64,000 nucleotides of DNA from Micrococcus sp. Its GTDB lineage: Bacteria > Actinomycetota > Actinomycetes > Actinomycetales > Micrococcaceae. The position numbers and the translations under genes are program-made. A model generated the notes under the pieces. It was not told the DNA's origin, ran no database searches, and saw nothing but the letters and a program-made list of their open reading frames with translations. The DNA is taken from contig JASBVO010000004.1 of the NCBI GenBank assembly GCA_029961105.1, positions 124,001 through 188,000 on the forward strand, written 5' to 3'. The stretch's first letter is position 1. Every line of letters starts with the position of its first letter. Shown piece after piece: positions 1 to 7,908 of the stretch.

Positions 1-1
1 G

Positions 2-124
2 GCCGCGGACTTCCTGGCCCACCGGGGCTACTCGGTCATCAACATCGCCGGCGGCTCCGGCGCCTGGCTGGAGTCCGGCCGCCCCATGGAGGCGGACGGC
101 GGCGCCGAGCCGACCGTCAAGTGA
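2..124 (+). CDS. Rhodanese-like domain protein, C-terminal fragment
   Basis: The window opens inside this gene, so only about 40 residues are visible, ending at a TGA. They read ADFLAHRGYSVINIAGG and then GAWLESGRPM, which is the usual last part of a single-domain rhodanese (the 'NIAGGxxAW' strand and helix after the active-site loop). The catalytic cysteine lies outside the window, so activity cannot be judged. Small rhodaneses of this kind move sulfane sulfur between thiols in the cytoplasm. The stop overlaps the next gene's GTG start (GTGA), which suggests translational coupling with pheA. The 5' end is cut by the window edge. Confidence 0.75.
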   Translation, partial: AADFLAHRGYSVINIAGGSGAWLESGRPMEADGGAEPTVK

Positions 125-1119
125 ACCCGACCGCCGCGTCCGCCCCGTCCACTGAACCCGACGCCGGCCAGGTCGCCGGGGGAGCGCGCCCCCGGTACGT
201 CTACCTCGGCCCCGAGGGCACGTTCACCGAGGCCGCGCTGCGCCAGGTACCCGGCACCGAGACCGCCCTGTGCGACCCGGTCGGCTCCGTGATCACCGCG
301 CTGGCCCAGGTCCGGGACGGTTCCGCCGACTACGCGGTGGTGCCGATCGAGAACTCCGTGGAGGGCGGTGTCAGCGCCACCCTGGACGACATCGCCAGCG
401 GGGAGGCCCTGCAGATCCGCCGAGAGATCCTGGTGCCGATCAGCTTCGTGCTGGTGGGACGCCGGGACATGGAGCTCTCCGCGATCCGCTCGGTGGCCAC
501 CCACAGCCACGGCTGGGCGCAGGTACGCAACTGGGCGGCCGCGCACATTCCGCAGGCCGAGTTCATCCCCGCCTCCTCCACGGCGGCCGGGGCCCGCGGG
601 CTGCTCGACGACGAGACCTCCTATGACGCGGCCGTCTGCGCCCCGCTGGTGGCCGCCCAGACCGGGCTGCCCGTGCTGGCCTCGGCCATCGAGGACACCG
701 CCGGGGCCGTGACCCGGTTCGTGCTCGTCTCCCGCCCGGGGGCGCTGCCGGCGCCGACGGGCTCGGACAAGACGACCGTCGTCGTGCCGCTGCCGGACGA
801 TCACCCGGGCGCCCTGATGGACATCCTGGAGCAGTTCGCCGCACGCGGGATCAACCTGTCCCGGATCGAGTCCCGGCCCACCGGGGCCGGGCTGGGCAGC
901 TACTTCTTCTCCATCGACCTGGAGGGCCACCTGGCGGATGAGCGGGTCTCCGCCGCGCTCGCCGCCCTGTACCGGATCATCCCGCAGATCCGCTTCCTGG
1001 GTTCCTACCCGCGCGCCGACCACCGGAAGTACTCCGTGCGGGCGGACGTCACCGACGAGGCCTACCGCACCGGCCAGGATTGGGTGCGCGGCATCCTGGG
1101 GCGCACCGCCGGGGCCTGA
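121..1119 (+). CDS. pheA: Prephenate dehydratase
   Basis: This 332-residue protein converts prephenate to phenylpyruvate, the committed step of phenylalanine synthesis. The catalytic domain starts at YLGPEGTFTEAAL (about residue 28) and carries the family's TRF motif in AVTRFVLVSRP near residue 200. A C-terminal ACT domain follows from about residue 225, with the ESRP motif (SRIESRPT) that binds phenylalanine for feedback inhibition. It is a stand-alone dehydratase, without the chorismate mutase domain of enterobacterial PheA. The GTG start overlaps the stop of the upstream rhodanese gene. An N-terminal tail of about 25 residues rich in Ala, Pro and Ser is probably disordered. Confidence 0.95.
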   Translation: MNPTAASAPSTEPDAGQVAGGARPRYVYLGPEGTFTEAALRQVPGTETALCDPVGSVITALAQVRDGSADYAVVPIENSVEGGVSATLDDIASGEALQIRREILVPISFVLVGRRDMELSAIRSVATHSHGWAQVRNWAAAHIPQAEFIPASSTAAGARGLLDDETSYDAAVCAPLVAAQTGLPVLASAIEDTAGAVTRFVLVSRPGALPAPTGSDKTTVVVPLPDDHPGALMDILEQFAARGINLSRIESRPTGAGLGSYFFSIDLEGHLADERVSAALAALYRIIPQIRFLGSYPRADHRKYSVRADVTDEAYRTGQDWVRGILGRTAGA

Positions 1120-1135
1120 GGCCCGTCCGGAAGCC

Positions 1136-1150
1136 ACGCTCCGGGAGCGT
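1136..1150. terminator. Small hairpin between convergent genes
   Basis: ACGCTC-CGG-GAGCGT forms a 6-bp stem with a 3-base loop in the 48-base gap between the convergent pheA and lipid kinase genes. There is no U-tract, so function as a bidirectional terminator is only plausible. Confidence 0.35.
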
Positions 1151-1167
1151 CGTCCCGGCTGCGCCGC

Positions 1168-2400
1168 TCAGGCGTGCTGCTCCGGGGCGGACTCCGGCTT
1201 CATGGCCGGGGCCGCCGCCGAGTCCGGCACGTCCCCGGCCGGCACCTGGATGCGCAACGAGTCCGGGCGGATCCGCGCGTCGATGGAACGCACCTCGCCG
1301 ATCGCGTCGCCGTCGAGCTGGGCGATCATCGGCTCGTGCAGGATGACCCGGCAGCGCGTGGCCTGGTGGGTCTCCATGACCGGGATCTCGGTCTTGGACT
1401 TCGCCAGGGTCTTGGCCGCGATCCGGATCCAGTCGCCCACGTGCCGGGGCGAGAGCATGACCAGGTCCAGCAGGCCGTCGTCGAACCGGGCCTCCGGGAC
1501 GAAGTCCATGCCGGCCGTCAGCTCCCCGCAGTTGGCGACCATCACGGACCGGACCTTGCGGCGCTGCGGGGCGCCGCCGTCGATCGACACGGAGATCTCC
1601 TTGCGCCGGCCCGGCAGGTGGCGCATCCCGGCCTCGCCGTAGGCGAGCCAGCCGGCCTTGTCCTTCAGGTCGTCCCGGGTGTCGCCCATGACCTCGGCGT
1701 CGATCCCCGCCCCGGCGATCACCAGGGAGGTGTTGCGCACGGTCTGCCCGTCCACCGTCTCGACCTTGATGTCGATGGTGTCGATCTGCCGGGTGGCGCC
1801 GTGGATGGCGGTGTTGATGCAGGCCTCGAGGTCGTCCAGCGGGAACTTGAGGTTCCGGGCCAGCAGGTTCCCGGTGCCCAGCGGGATGACCCCCAGGGTG
1901 GCCTCCGTGCGGGCCAGTTCCTCGGCCACGAACCGCACGGTGCCGTCCCCGCCGGCGGCCATCACGACGTCGGCCCCGTCCGCGACGGCATCGCGCGCCA
2001 TCTGCTGGCCCGGGTCCTCCGCGGTCGTCTCGTACACCCGCAGGGACGGCAGGCCGGCCTCCTCGACGGCGGCCGCGGCCTGCCGGCGGACGATGTCCGC
2101 CTCGGCCTTGGAGGGATTGAGCACCAGGGCGACCCGGCGCGGGTGCTCCAGGGCCCGGGCGACGAGCGGGGCCTCGACGATCTCGCTGACCTGCCCGTCC
2201 AGGGCCTCGAGCTGCCCGGAGAGCGTGGCCACCCGGTCCGGGAGGGCGCCCACGTCACCCTTCAGGGAGCTGACGCTGCCGTCCAGTTCGTCCATCCGCC
2301 CGTGCAGGCGGCGCTGGCCGGTCCACAGGCCGATGACGAAGGCCAGGGCGGCGAACACGAGGACGAGCGCCGTCAGGGCCAGGATCAGATCAGCAGGCAT
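1168..2400 (-). CDS. Diacylglycerol kinase family lipid kinase, membrane-anchored
   Basis: The 410-residue protein has a DAGK/NAD-kinase-like fold. After [12 protein letters not shown] (near residue 88) come the nucleotide-binding motif AAGGDGTV and the [10 protein letters not shown] motif that define bacterial DgkB/YegS-type lipid kinases. The first 26 residues are a hydrophobic segment ([20 protein letters not shown]) followed by heptad-like sequence rich in Leu, Asp and Val, so it is probably anchored in the membrane with a short coiled-coil stalk. Likely role: phosphorylation of diacylglycerol or a related lipid at the inner leaflet; the exact substrate is not shown. The gene is divergent from serS with 49 bases between starts, and a TAGACT box lies 6 bases before its ATG. 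Confidence 0.85.
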   Translation of the reverse strand: MPADLILALTALVLVFAALAFVIGLWTGQRRLHGRMDELDGSVSSLKGDVGALPDRVATLSGQLEALDGQVSEIVEAPLVARALEHPRRVALVLNPSKAEADIVRRQAAAAVEEAGLPSLRVYETTAEDPGQQMARDAVADGADVVMAAGGDGTVRFVAEELARTEATLGVIPLGTGNLLARNLKFPLDDLEACINTAIHGATRQIDTIDIKVETVDGQTVRNTSLVIAGAGIDAEVMGDTRDDLKDKAGWLAYGEAGMRHLPGRRKEISVSIDGGAPQRRKVRSVMVANCGELTAGMDFVPEARFDDGLLDLVMLSPRHVGDWIRIAAKTLAKSKTEIPVMETHQATRCRVILHEPMIAQLDGDAIGEVRSIDARIRPDSLRIQVPAGDVPDSAAAPAMKPESAPEQHA

Positions 2401-2406
2401 GGCCGA

Positions 2407-2412
2407 AGTCTA
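2407..2412 (-). promoter_or_regulatory. -10 box for the lipid kinase gene (leaderless)
   Basis: On the minus strand TAGACT is followed by 6 bases and then the ATG at 2400. This spacing predicts transcription starting at or next to the start codon. Confidence 0.6.
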
Positions 2413-2436
2413 CGGGGCAGGCGCGTGGGCGGCCGC

Positions 2437-2442
2437 TAGGCT
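2437..2442 (+). promoter_or_regulatory. -10 box for serS (leaderless)
   Basis: TAGGCT is followed by 7 bases and the GTG at 2450. No Shine-Dalgarno sequence is visible, so the box also decides the serS start. Confidence 0.6.
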
Positions 2443-2449
2443 GGTACGC

Positions 2450-3736
2450 GTGATCGACGTCAAGCACCTCACCGAGAACCCGGACCTCTACAAGGCCTCC
2501 CAGCGCGCCCGCGGTGCCGACGAGTCCCTCGTCGACCGGATGCTCTCCGCCGATGCCGCCCGCCGGTCCTCGATCGCCGCGTTCGAGGAGCTGCGCGCAG
2601 AACAGAAGCTGTTCGGCAAGAAGGTCGCCGCCGCGCAGGGCGAGCAGAAGCAGGCCCTGCTGGCCGAGGTCAAGGAGCTGGCCGCCCGGGTGAAGGCGGC
2701 CGAGGCCGAGGCCAACGAGGCGCAGGCCGAGCTGGACCGGCTGCAGCGGGTGTTCCCCAACCTCATCGAGGACGGCGTGCCGGCCGGCGGCGAGGACGAC
2801 TTCACGGTCCTGAAGACGGTCGGCACCGTCCGGGACTTCGCCGCTGACGGCTTCACCCCCCGGGACCACCTGGAGATCGGCGAGCTGATCGGCGCGATCG
2901 ACATGGAGCGCGGCGCCAAGGTGTCCGGCTCCCGGTTCTACTTCCTCAAGGGCGTGGGCGCCCGGCTGGAGATCGCCCTGATGCAGATGGGCCTGGACCT
3001 GGCCGTCCAGAACGGCTTCATCCCGATGATCACCCCCACCCTCGTCCGTCCCGAGACCATGCAGGGCACCGGCTTCGACGTGGAGCACGACGACGAGATC
3101 TACAAGCTCGAGCGCGATGACCTGTACCTGGTCGGCACCTCGGAGGTGTCCCTGGCCGGCTACCACGCCGACGAGATCCTGGAGCTCGGCGGGGAGGCCA
3201 CCCGCTACGCCGGCTGGTCCACCTGCTACCGCCGGGAGGCCGGGGCCGCGGGCAAGGACACCCGGGGCATCATCCGCGTGCACCAGTTCAACAAGCTGGA
3301 GATGTTCATCTACACCACGCAGGACCAGGCCGCCGAGGAGCACCGCCGGCTGCTGGACTGGGAGGAGCAGATGCTGGCGAAGGTCGAGCTGCCCTACCGG
3401 GTGATCGACACCGCCGCCGGGGACCTGGGGATGAGCGCGGCCCGCAAGTTCGACTGCGAGGCCTGGGTGCCCACGCAGGAGACCTACCGCGAGCTGACCT
3501 CCACCTCGAACTGCACGACCTTCCAGGCGCGCCGGCTGAACATCCGCGAACGCCTGGTCAACGACGACGGCTCGAAGGGCGGCACCCGGATGGTCGCCAC
3601 CCTCAACGGGACGCTGGCGACCACGCGCTGGCTCGTGGCCATCCTGGAGAACCACCAGAACCCGGACGGCTCCGTCACCGTCCCCGCCGCGCTGCGGCCG
3701 TACCTGGGCGGACTCGAGGTGCTGCCGGTCCTCTAG
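2450..3736 (+). CDS. serS: Seryl-tRNA synthetase
   Basis: Class II aminoacyl-tRNA synthetase that charges tRNA-Ser. The ORF track extends far upstream, but the protein begins at [18 protein letters not shown], the standard SerRS N-terminus, at a GTG 7 bases behind a TAGGCT box; this gives 428 residues, a normal length. Residues 30-100 form the long antiparallel coiled-coil arm that contacts the tRNA variable loop. The catalytic core shows the class II motif 2 region ([17 protein letters not shown]) and motif 3 ([15 protein letters not shown]). A small hairpin follows the stop. Confidence 0.96.
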   Translation: MIDVKHLTENPDLYKASQRARGADESLVDRMLSADAARRSSIAAFEELRAEQKLFGKKVAAAQGEQKQALLAEVKELAARVKAAEAEANEAQAELDRLQRVFPNLIEDGVPAGGEDDFTVLKTVGTVRDFAADGFTPRDHLEIGELIGAIDMERGAKVSGSRFYFLKGVGARLEIALMQMGLDLAVQNGFIPMITPTLVRPETMQGTGFDVEHDDEIYKLERDDLYLVGTSEVSLAGYHADEILELGGEATRYAGWSTCYRREAGAAGKDTRGIIRVHQFNKLEMFIYTTQDQAAEEHRRLLDWEEQMLAKVELPYRVIDTAAGDLGMSAARKFDCEAWVPTQETYRELTSTSNCTTFQARRLNIRERLVNDDGSKGGTRMVATLNGTLATTRWLVAILENHQNPDGSVTVPAALRPYLGGLEVLPVL

Positions 3737-3746
3737 ACACCGTGCG

Positions 3747-3764
3747 CCGTCCGGAGCCGGACGG
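3747..3764 (+). terminator. Hairpin after serS
   Basis: CCGTCCG-GAGC-CGGACGG forms a 7-bp GC-rich stem 11 bases after the serS stop. It lacks a U-tract, like the other candidate terminators in this window. Confidence 0.45.
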
Positions 3765-3778
3765 GGTGAGGACCGGAC

Positions 3779-3819
3779 GGTGAATATCCACACTGGGGAA
3801 GACCCTGTGGATGTTCACC
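3779..3819. promoter_or_regulatory. Long inverted repeat with DnaA-box-like arms
   Basis: GGTGAATATCCACA is followed by 13 bases and TGTGGATGTTCACC. The 14-base arms are inverted with a single mismatch. Each arm contains TATCCACA or its near complement, which resembles the DnaA box core TTATCCACA. A further GTGTTCAC lies at 3831-3838. The repeat sits in the 167-base gap between serS and the HAD gene, about 85 bases before the HAD start. It may be an operator, a DnaA-binding site or a transcribed hairpin; the sequence alone cannot decide. Confidence 0.5.
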
Positions 3820-3903
3820 TCCCACTAGGAGTGTTCACGTCCCGGACACCGGCTGGCCGGGACGGGGCTACTGGGTGTCTGTGCCATCTGCTTCACTAGT
3901 CCC

Positions 3904-4827
3904 ATGTTGAAAAATTCACACGCCGGCACCGAGGACCGGCACGAGAACACAGATCCGGACACGGGATCCCTGCAGACGCTGTACCACCCGCCGTCGGACA
4001 TGACGGCCTCCGGGTACCTCCCGAACGGCAACGGCAGGCGCAAGATGGTGTGCCTGGACGTGGACGGCACCCTCGTGGACCATGACGGCCACATGCACGA
4101 CGAGGTCCGCGAAGCGGCGAGTGCCGTCGTGGCCGCCGGGCATCACGTGCTCATCGCCACCGGCCGCTCGCTGGGCGCCACCCTGCCGATCATCGAGCTG
4201 ATCGGCCTCGAAGAGGGCTACAGCGTCTCGAGCAACGGTGGGGTCACCCTGCGGCTGTCCACCGCGCTCGCGGACGGCTACGAGGTCATCGACCGCCGCA
4301 CCTTCGACCCGGCGCCCGCGCTGCGTGCCCTGCGGCACCGGCTGCCCAACGCCAAGTACGCCGTGGAGGACGACCAGGGGCGTTTCCTGTCCACGGAGCG
4401 CTTCCAGGACATGAGCTTCGGGGTGGTCGCCGAGGGCGTCACCTTCGAGGAACTGATGGAGGCCAGCGCCACCCGCCTGGTGGTGTTCTCCACGGACGCC
4501 TCGGCCGAGGAGTTCGGCGAGGCCGTGGCGTCCATCGGCCTGCAGGGCGTCACTTACTCGGTGGGCTGGTCCGCGTGGCTGGACATCGCCGCGGCCGGGG
4601 TGTCTAAGGCGTCCGGCCTGGAGGCCCTGCGAGACCGCCTGGGAGTGCACATCGATGACACGGTGGCCGTGGGAGACGGCCGCAACGATATCGAGATGCT
4701 GGCCTGGGCCGGCCGCGGGGTGGCCATGGGCCAGGCGCCACCGGAGGTCAAGAAGGTCGCCGACGAGATCACCGGGCACGTCGACGAGAACGGGGCGGCC
4801 GCGGTCCTGCGCTCGCTACTGGACTGA
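3904..4827 (+). CDS. Cof-type HAD-superfamily phosphatase
   Basis: The 307-residue protein has the HAD nucleophile motif CLDVDGTLVD (about residue 58), motif II in LIATGRS, and the late Mg-binding motif VAVGDGRNDIEML, with a type IIB cap between them. This is the Cof/YidA/YkrA family of cytosolic phosphatases acting on sugar phosphates or related metabolites; the substrate cannot be predicted. The first 50 residues precede the fold and look disordered, and no Shine-Dalgarno sequence precedes the ATG at 3904. A shorter start at the ATG just before VCLDVDG is possible. The last 12 bases overlap the convergent regulator gene. Confidence 0.85.
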   Translation: MLKNSHAGTEDRHENTDPDTGSLQTLYHPPSDMTASGYLPNGNGRRKMVCLDVDGTLVDHDGHMHDEVREAASAVVAAGHHVLIATGRSLGATLPIIELIGLEEGYSVSSNGGVTLRLSTALADGYEVIDRRTFDPAPALRALRHRLPNAKYAVEDDQGRFLSTERFQDMSFGVVAEGVTFEELMEASATRLVVFSTDASAEEFGEAVASIGLQGVTYSVGWSAWLDIAAAGVSKASGLEALRDRLGVHIDDTVAVGDGRNDIEMLAWAGRGVAMGQAPPEVKKVADEITGHVDENGAAAVLRSLLD

Positions 4828-5475
4828 GGCCGGCACCTCGGCGGCGTCCACCAGCCCCAGCAGCCGTGCCGCGGCGGGGCGGCAGGCATGCTCCTCTGCC
4901 CAGAAGGAGCGCTGCACCGCCTTGGACACCGCCTGCACGGTGATACCCAGCTCGGCGGCCACCAGCTTCTGCTGGCCGCGCACGCCGGGGACCATCAGGT
5001 CTAGCACGGCCCACTCCGCGTCCGTGCGGGTCAGCACCAGCTGCCCCACCAGCCGCAGCACCGCTTCGGCCTGGGCCGCGGACTCGGCGTCGGGACCGTC
5101 CACGGACACCGGCACCCGCCCGGCCCTCGCGGACTCCTCCACGGCCCGGCGGGCGTAGACCAAGCCCGGCCCGCCGACGTCGCCCAGTTCCTGGGTGTCC
5201 GGCAGGGCGCCGGGCACCGCGGGCCCGTCCGGGTCCGTGGTGCTCACCGCGCCCACGGACCCGACGCCGATCCCGACGTTCCAGCGCCGTTCCCGCAGCG
5301 CCCGCAATGCAGCGTCCACGGCCGAAGCGGGGTCGCCCACGATGCCGATGGCCTCATCACCCACCGAACGCTGGAACGGCAGGACGGTCTGCACGGGACG
5401 CAGCGACCGCAGCAGGCCGTGCACCATGTCCCCGACCTCCCGCGAGTCACGCTGGTTGATCGTCAGGACGTACAT
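4816..5475 (-). CDS. SatD/MarR-like helix-turn-helix protein
   Basis: The 219-residue protein begins MYVLTINQRDSREVGDMV and continues QTVLPFQRSVGDEAIGIV, which resembles the actinobacterial SatD-like family. A helix-turn-helix sits near the C-terminus (GQQKLVAAELGITVQAVSKA, about residues 168-187), so DNA binding is likely. Homologues of this layout are often called MarR-type regulators; the target is unknown. The gene starts 12 bases after the ppa stop on the same strand, so it is probably cotranscribed with ppa. Its 3' end overlaps the convergent HAD gene by 12 bases. Confidence 0.6.
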   Translation of the reverse strand: MYVLTINQRDSREVGDMVHGLLRSLRPVQTVLPFQRSVGDEAIGIVGDPASAVDAALRALRERRWNVGIGVGSVGAVSTTDPDGPAVPGALPDTQELGDVGGPGLVYARRAVEESARAGRVPVSVDGPDAESAAQAEAVLRLVGQLVLTRTDAEWAVLDLMVPGVRGQQKLVAAELGITVQAVSKAVQRSFWAEEHACRPAAARLLGLVDAAEVPASVQ

Positions 5476-5487
5476 GGAGGGGGAATA

Positions 5488-6081
5488 TCAGCCCTGGCGG
5501 CCCTGCGGCACGTCGGCCTCCGGGCCCTCCTCGGCAGCCGGCTCGGCCTGCTCGGTCTCGACCTCGCGGCCCTGCGGCTCATCCGTGGGGGTGTGCTCGC
5601 CGGCGGCGTCGAAGCGCTCGATCGAGGCGGCCAGCTCGGCCTCGGCGGCCTCGCGGCCCTCCCAGCCGTCGGCCTTGACCCACTTGCCCGGCTCGAGGTC
5701 CTTGTAGCGGGTGAAGAAGTGCTCGATCTCCTTCTTCAGCCACTCGTCGATGTCCTCGAGCTCCTGGATGTGGTCGAAGCGCTTGTCCGCCGGCACGCAG
5801 ATCAGCTTGGCGTCGCCGCCGCCGTCGTCGGTCATGTTGAACACGCCGACCGGGCGGGCCTCGACGATCACGCCGGGCACCAGGTCGAAGTCGGGCAGGT
5901 ACACCAGGGCGTCCAGCGGATCGCCGTCCTCGCCCAGGGTGTTCTCGAAGTAGCCGTAGTGGGTCGGGTACTGCATCGACGTGAAGAGCACGCGGTCCAG
6001 GCGCAGCCGGCCGGTCTCGTGGTCGAACTCGTACTTGACCCGGGAGGCGGCCGGAATCTCGATGGTGACGTCATGGATCAT
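5488..6081 (-). CDS. ppa: Inorganic pyrophosphatase (family I)
   Basis: Soluble family I pyrophosphatase that hydrolyses PPi to two phosphates and so drives biosynthetic reactions. The 197-residue protein carries the signature [14 protein letters not shown] with three metal-binding aspartates, plus [18 protein letters not shown] upstream and [14 protein letters not shown] downstream. The core ends near residue 155, and the remaining 40 residues form a Glu/Pro/Ala-rich acidic tail that is longer than in most relatives and probably disordered. An AAGGAG Shine-Dalgarno sequence lies 9 bases before the ATG. The gene is divergent from dacB. Confidence 0.95.
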   Translation of the reverse strand: MIHDVTIEIPAASRVKYEFDHETGRLRLDRVLFTSMQYPTHYGYFENTLGEDGDPLDALVYLPDFDLVPGVIVEARPVGVFNMTDDGGGDAKLICVPADKRFDHIQELEDIDEWLKKEIEHFFTRYKDLEPGKWVKADGWEGREAAEAELAASIERFDAAGEHTPTDEPQGREVETEQAEPAAEEGPEADVPQGRQG

Positions 6082-6151
6082 GTCAGCAGGCTCCTTGGAA
6101 TGCGTGGAGGGCAGGATCGGAGCCGCGCCCGGGGCACGGCATCTGGAAACA

Positions 6152-6161
6152 AGGGTATCCT
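6152..6161. promoter_or_regulatory. Possible overlapping divergent -10 boxes (ppa / dacB)
   Basis: AGGGTATCCT contains TACCCT on the minus strand (for ppa) and TATCCT on the plus strand (for dacB), sharing the central TA. Both fit TANNNT and lie 65-85 bases from the respective starts. No convincing -35 elements are seen, so this is tentative. Confidence 0.3.
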
Positions 6162-6242
6162 CCGGTCAGGCGCCTCCGGCTCCGGCCCGCCCGTTGCCGC
6201 GAGCGTGACGCCCGCACCCCTACGCCTCCCAGGAAGCCTGAC

Positions 6243-7904
6243 GTGACCTCTCGACCACCACGACGCCGGCCCGCCGCGCGCGCGACCGCACGGACCCTGG
6301 GCGCCGCGCTGGCCGTGCTGGTCGCCGGTGCCGTGGCCGGCTGTGACGTCCAGGGCGCCGGCTCCGCCCCGTCAGGCACGACGTCGGCCCCCGCCCCGTC
6401 CTCCGTGGCCGCCACGGGTGCCACGGCCGCCTCGTCCACCGCGGCCGCCCCGTCCGGCGCGGCGAGTCCTGACCCTGCCGCGGCCCCGGCCAGTCCGTCC
6501 TCGACCGAGGGTTCCTCGGCGGGCGCCTCGCAGGCCCCCTCCTCGTCGGCCGCGGCGGGGGAGTCGTCGGCCACGGATCCTGCGGGCCTTCCCGACGGGC
6601 CGACCACGCTGGCCGAGGTGCTCGGCCTGCCGGACCTGACGCCGCTGCTGGACCCGATGCCCGATCCCGAGGTCCTTGCCCCCGAACTGGACGAGGCGCT
6701 GAGAGTCTCCTCGGGCACGATGTCCGCGGCCGTCGTCGACGCCCTCACCGGCGAGGTGCTCTACGACCGGGCGGCCGAGGACCCCGCGGTGCCGGCCTCC
6801 GCCGTCAAGATCCTCACCGGCCTGGCGGCCCTGGAGGTCCTGGGCCCGGACCACCGCTACACCACCGCGGCCGTCGCCCTGCCCGGGCACGCGAGCGGCG
6901 AGGACGTCACCCACGTGGTGCTCGATGCCGGCGGTGACGTCCTGCTCGGTACCGGGGACAACGCGAAGTCCACCGACGGGCGCGCCGGCCTCGGAACGCT
7001 GGCCCGCCAGGCCGCGGAGGAACTGGCCGAGCGAGGCACCTCCGGGACGGTGACCGTGCGCCTGGACGTTTCCGGCTACACCGGTCCGGCCGCCTCCCCG
7101 GACTGGAGCCCGGACATCGTCCCCTCGGGCAACGTCTCGGTCGTACAGCCCATCGCCACCCACGGCGGTCGCCCCGTCAAGGGCACCGGCACCAACCGCC
7201 TGCATGACCCGGCGTTGTACGCGGCCGAGGTCTTCCGGGATCACCTGGCCGAGCAGGTCGCCGAGCGGGACCTCGACGTCGAGGTGGCCGACGACGTCGG
7301 GCGGCTGTCCCTGAAGGGCCGCGGGAGCGAGCTCGCCAGCGTGCAGTCCGCCACGGTGGCCCAGCAGGTGACCCACATGCTCAAGACCTCGGACAACCAG
7401 GTCGCCGAGGCGACCGGCCGGAACCTGGCACTGGCGGCCGGCGAGGACGGCAGCTTCGAGGGCGCCGCCCGTGCGATCGAGGACACCCTGGAGGGACTCG
7501 GGGTGGACACGGCCGGGCTGGACCTGGTGGACGCCTCCGGGCTGTCCGGGAAGAACCGGGTCTCCGCGCTGCAGTTGACCGAGTCGCTCCAGGTGGCGGC
7601 CACGGATCCCGAGCTGGAGGCGGCCGCCACCGGACTGCCGGTGGCCGGCCGGGAGGGTACCCTCGAACACCGTATGGTCGGCTCACCGGCCGAGGGCGTG
7701 GTGCGGGCCAAGACCGGGACGCTGAGCTCGGTGGCGTCCCTGACCGGCACGGTGAAGACCGCGGACGAGAGGCAATTGGTGTTCAGTTTCATCGCCAACG
7801 GCCAGCCCGGCGTCCTGACCGACGCCCGCCTTGCCGTGGACCGCGCCGCGGTGCTGCTGGCCGGCTGCGGTTGCCGTGCGGACGCGGCGGATCCGGGACG
7901 GTAG
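6243..7904 (+). CDS. dacB: D-alanyl-D-alanine carboxypeptidase/endopeptidase, PBP4 family lipoprotein
   Basis: Family S13 penicillin-binding protein that trims or cleaves D-Ala peptides of peptidoglycan outside the membrane. The active-site triad motifs are present: SxxK as SAVK (ASAVKILTGLAALE), SxN as SDN (KTSDNQVAEAT) and KTG (VRAKTGTLSS). The N-terminus is a signal peptide ending in the lipobox VAGC (about residue 34), so the 553-residue protein should be a lipoprotein. About 75 residues of Ser/Ala/Pro-rich linker follow the lipobox and hold the enzyme away from the membrane. The GTG start has a weak AGGA upstream. The Ser/Thr kinase gene begins 4 bases after the stop. Confidence 0.92.
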   Translation: MTSRPPRRRPAARATARTLGAALAVLVAGAVAGCDVQGAGSAPSGTTSAPAPSSVAATGATAASSTAAAPSGAASPDPAAAPASPSSTEGSSAGASQAPSSSAAAGESSATDPAGLPDGPTTLAEVLGLPDLTPLLDPMPDPEVLAPELDEALRVSSGTMSAAVVDALTGEVLYDRAAEDPAVPASAVKILTGLAALEVLGPDHRYTTAAVALPGHASGEDVTHVVLDAGGDVLLGTGDNAKSTDGRAGLGTLARQAAEELAERGTSGTVTVRLDVSGYTGPAASPDWSPDIVPSGNVSVVQPIATHGGRPVKGTGTNRLHDPALYAAEVFRDHLAEQVAERDLDVEVADDVGRLSLKGRGSELASVQSATVAQQVTHMLKTSDNQVAEATGRNLALAAGEDGSFEGAARAIEDTLEGLGVDTAGLDLVDASGLSGKNRVSALQLTESLQVAATDPELEAAATGLPVAGREGTLEHRMVGSPAEGVVRAKTGTLSSVASLTGTVKTADERQLVFSFIANGQPGVLTDARLAVDRAAVLLAGCGCRADAADPGR

Positions 7905-7908
7905 CCGG

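Noticed and set aside
3813-3838. GTTCACC and GTTCACG as a Streptomyces-type Pho box upstream of the HAD gene
   Set aside because: The two copies are 20 bases apart, not 11 or 22, and one belongs to the large inverted repeat, so the Pho-box reading is weak.
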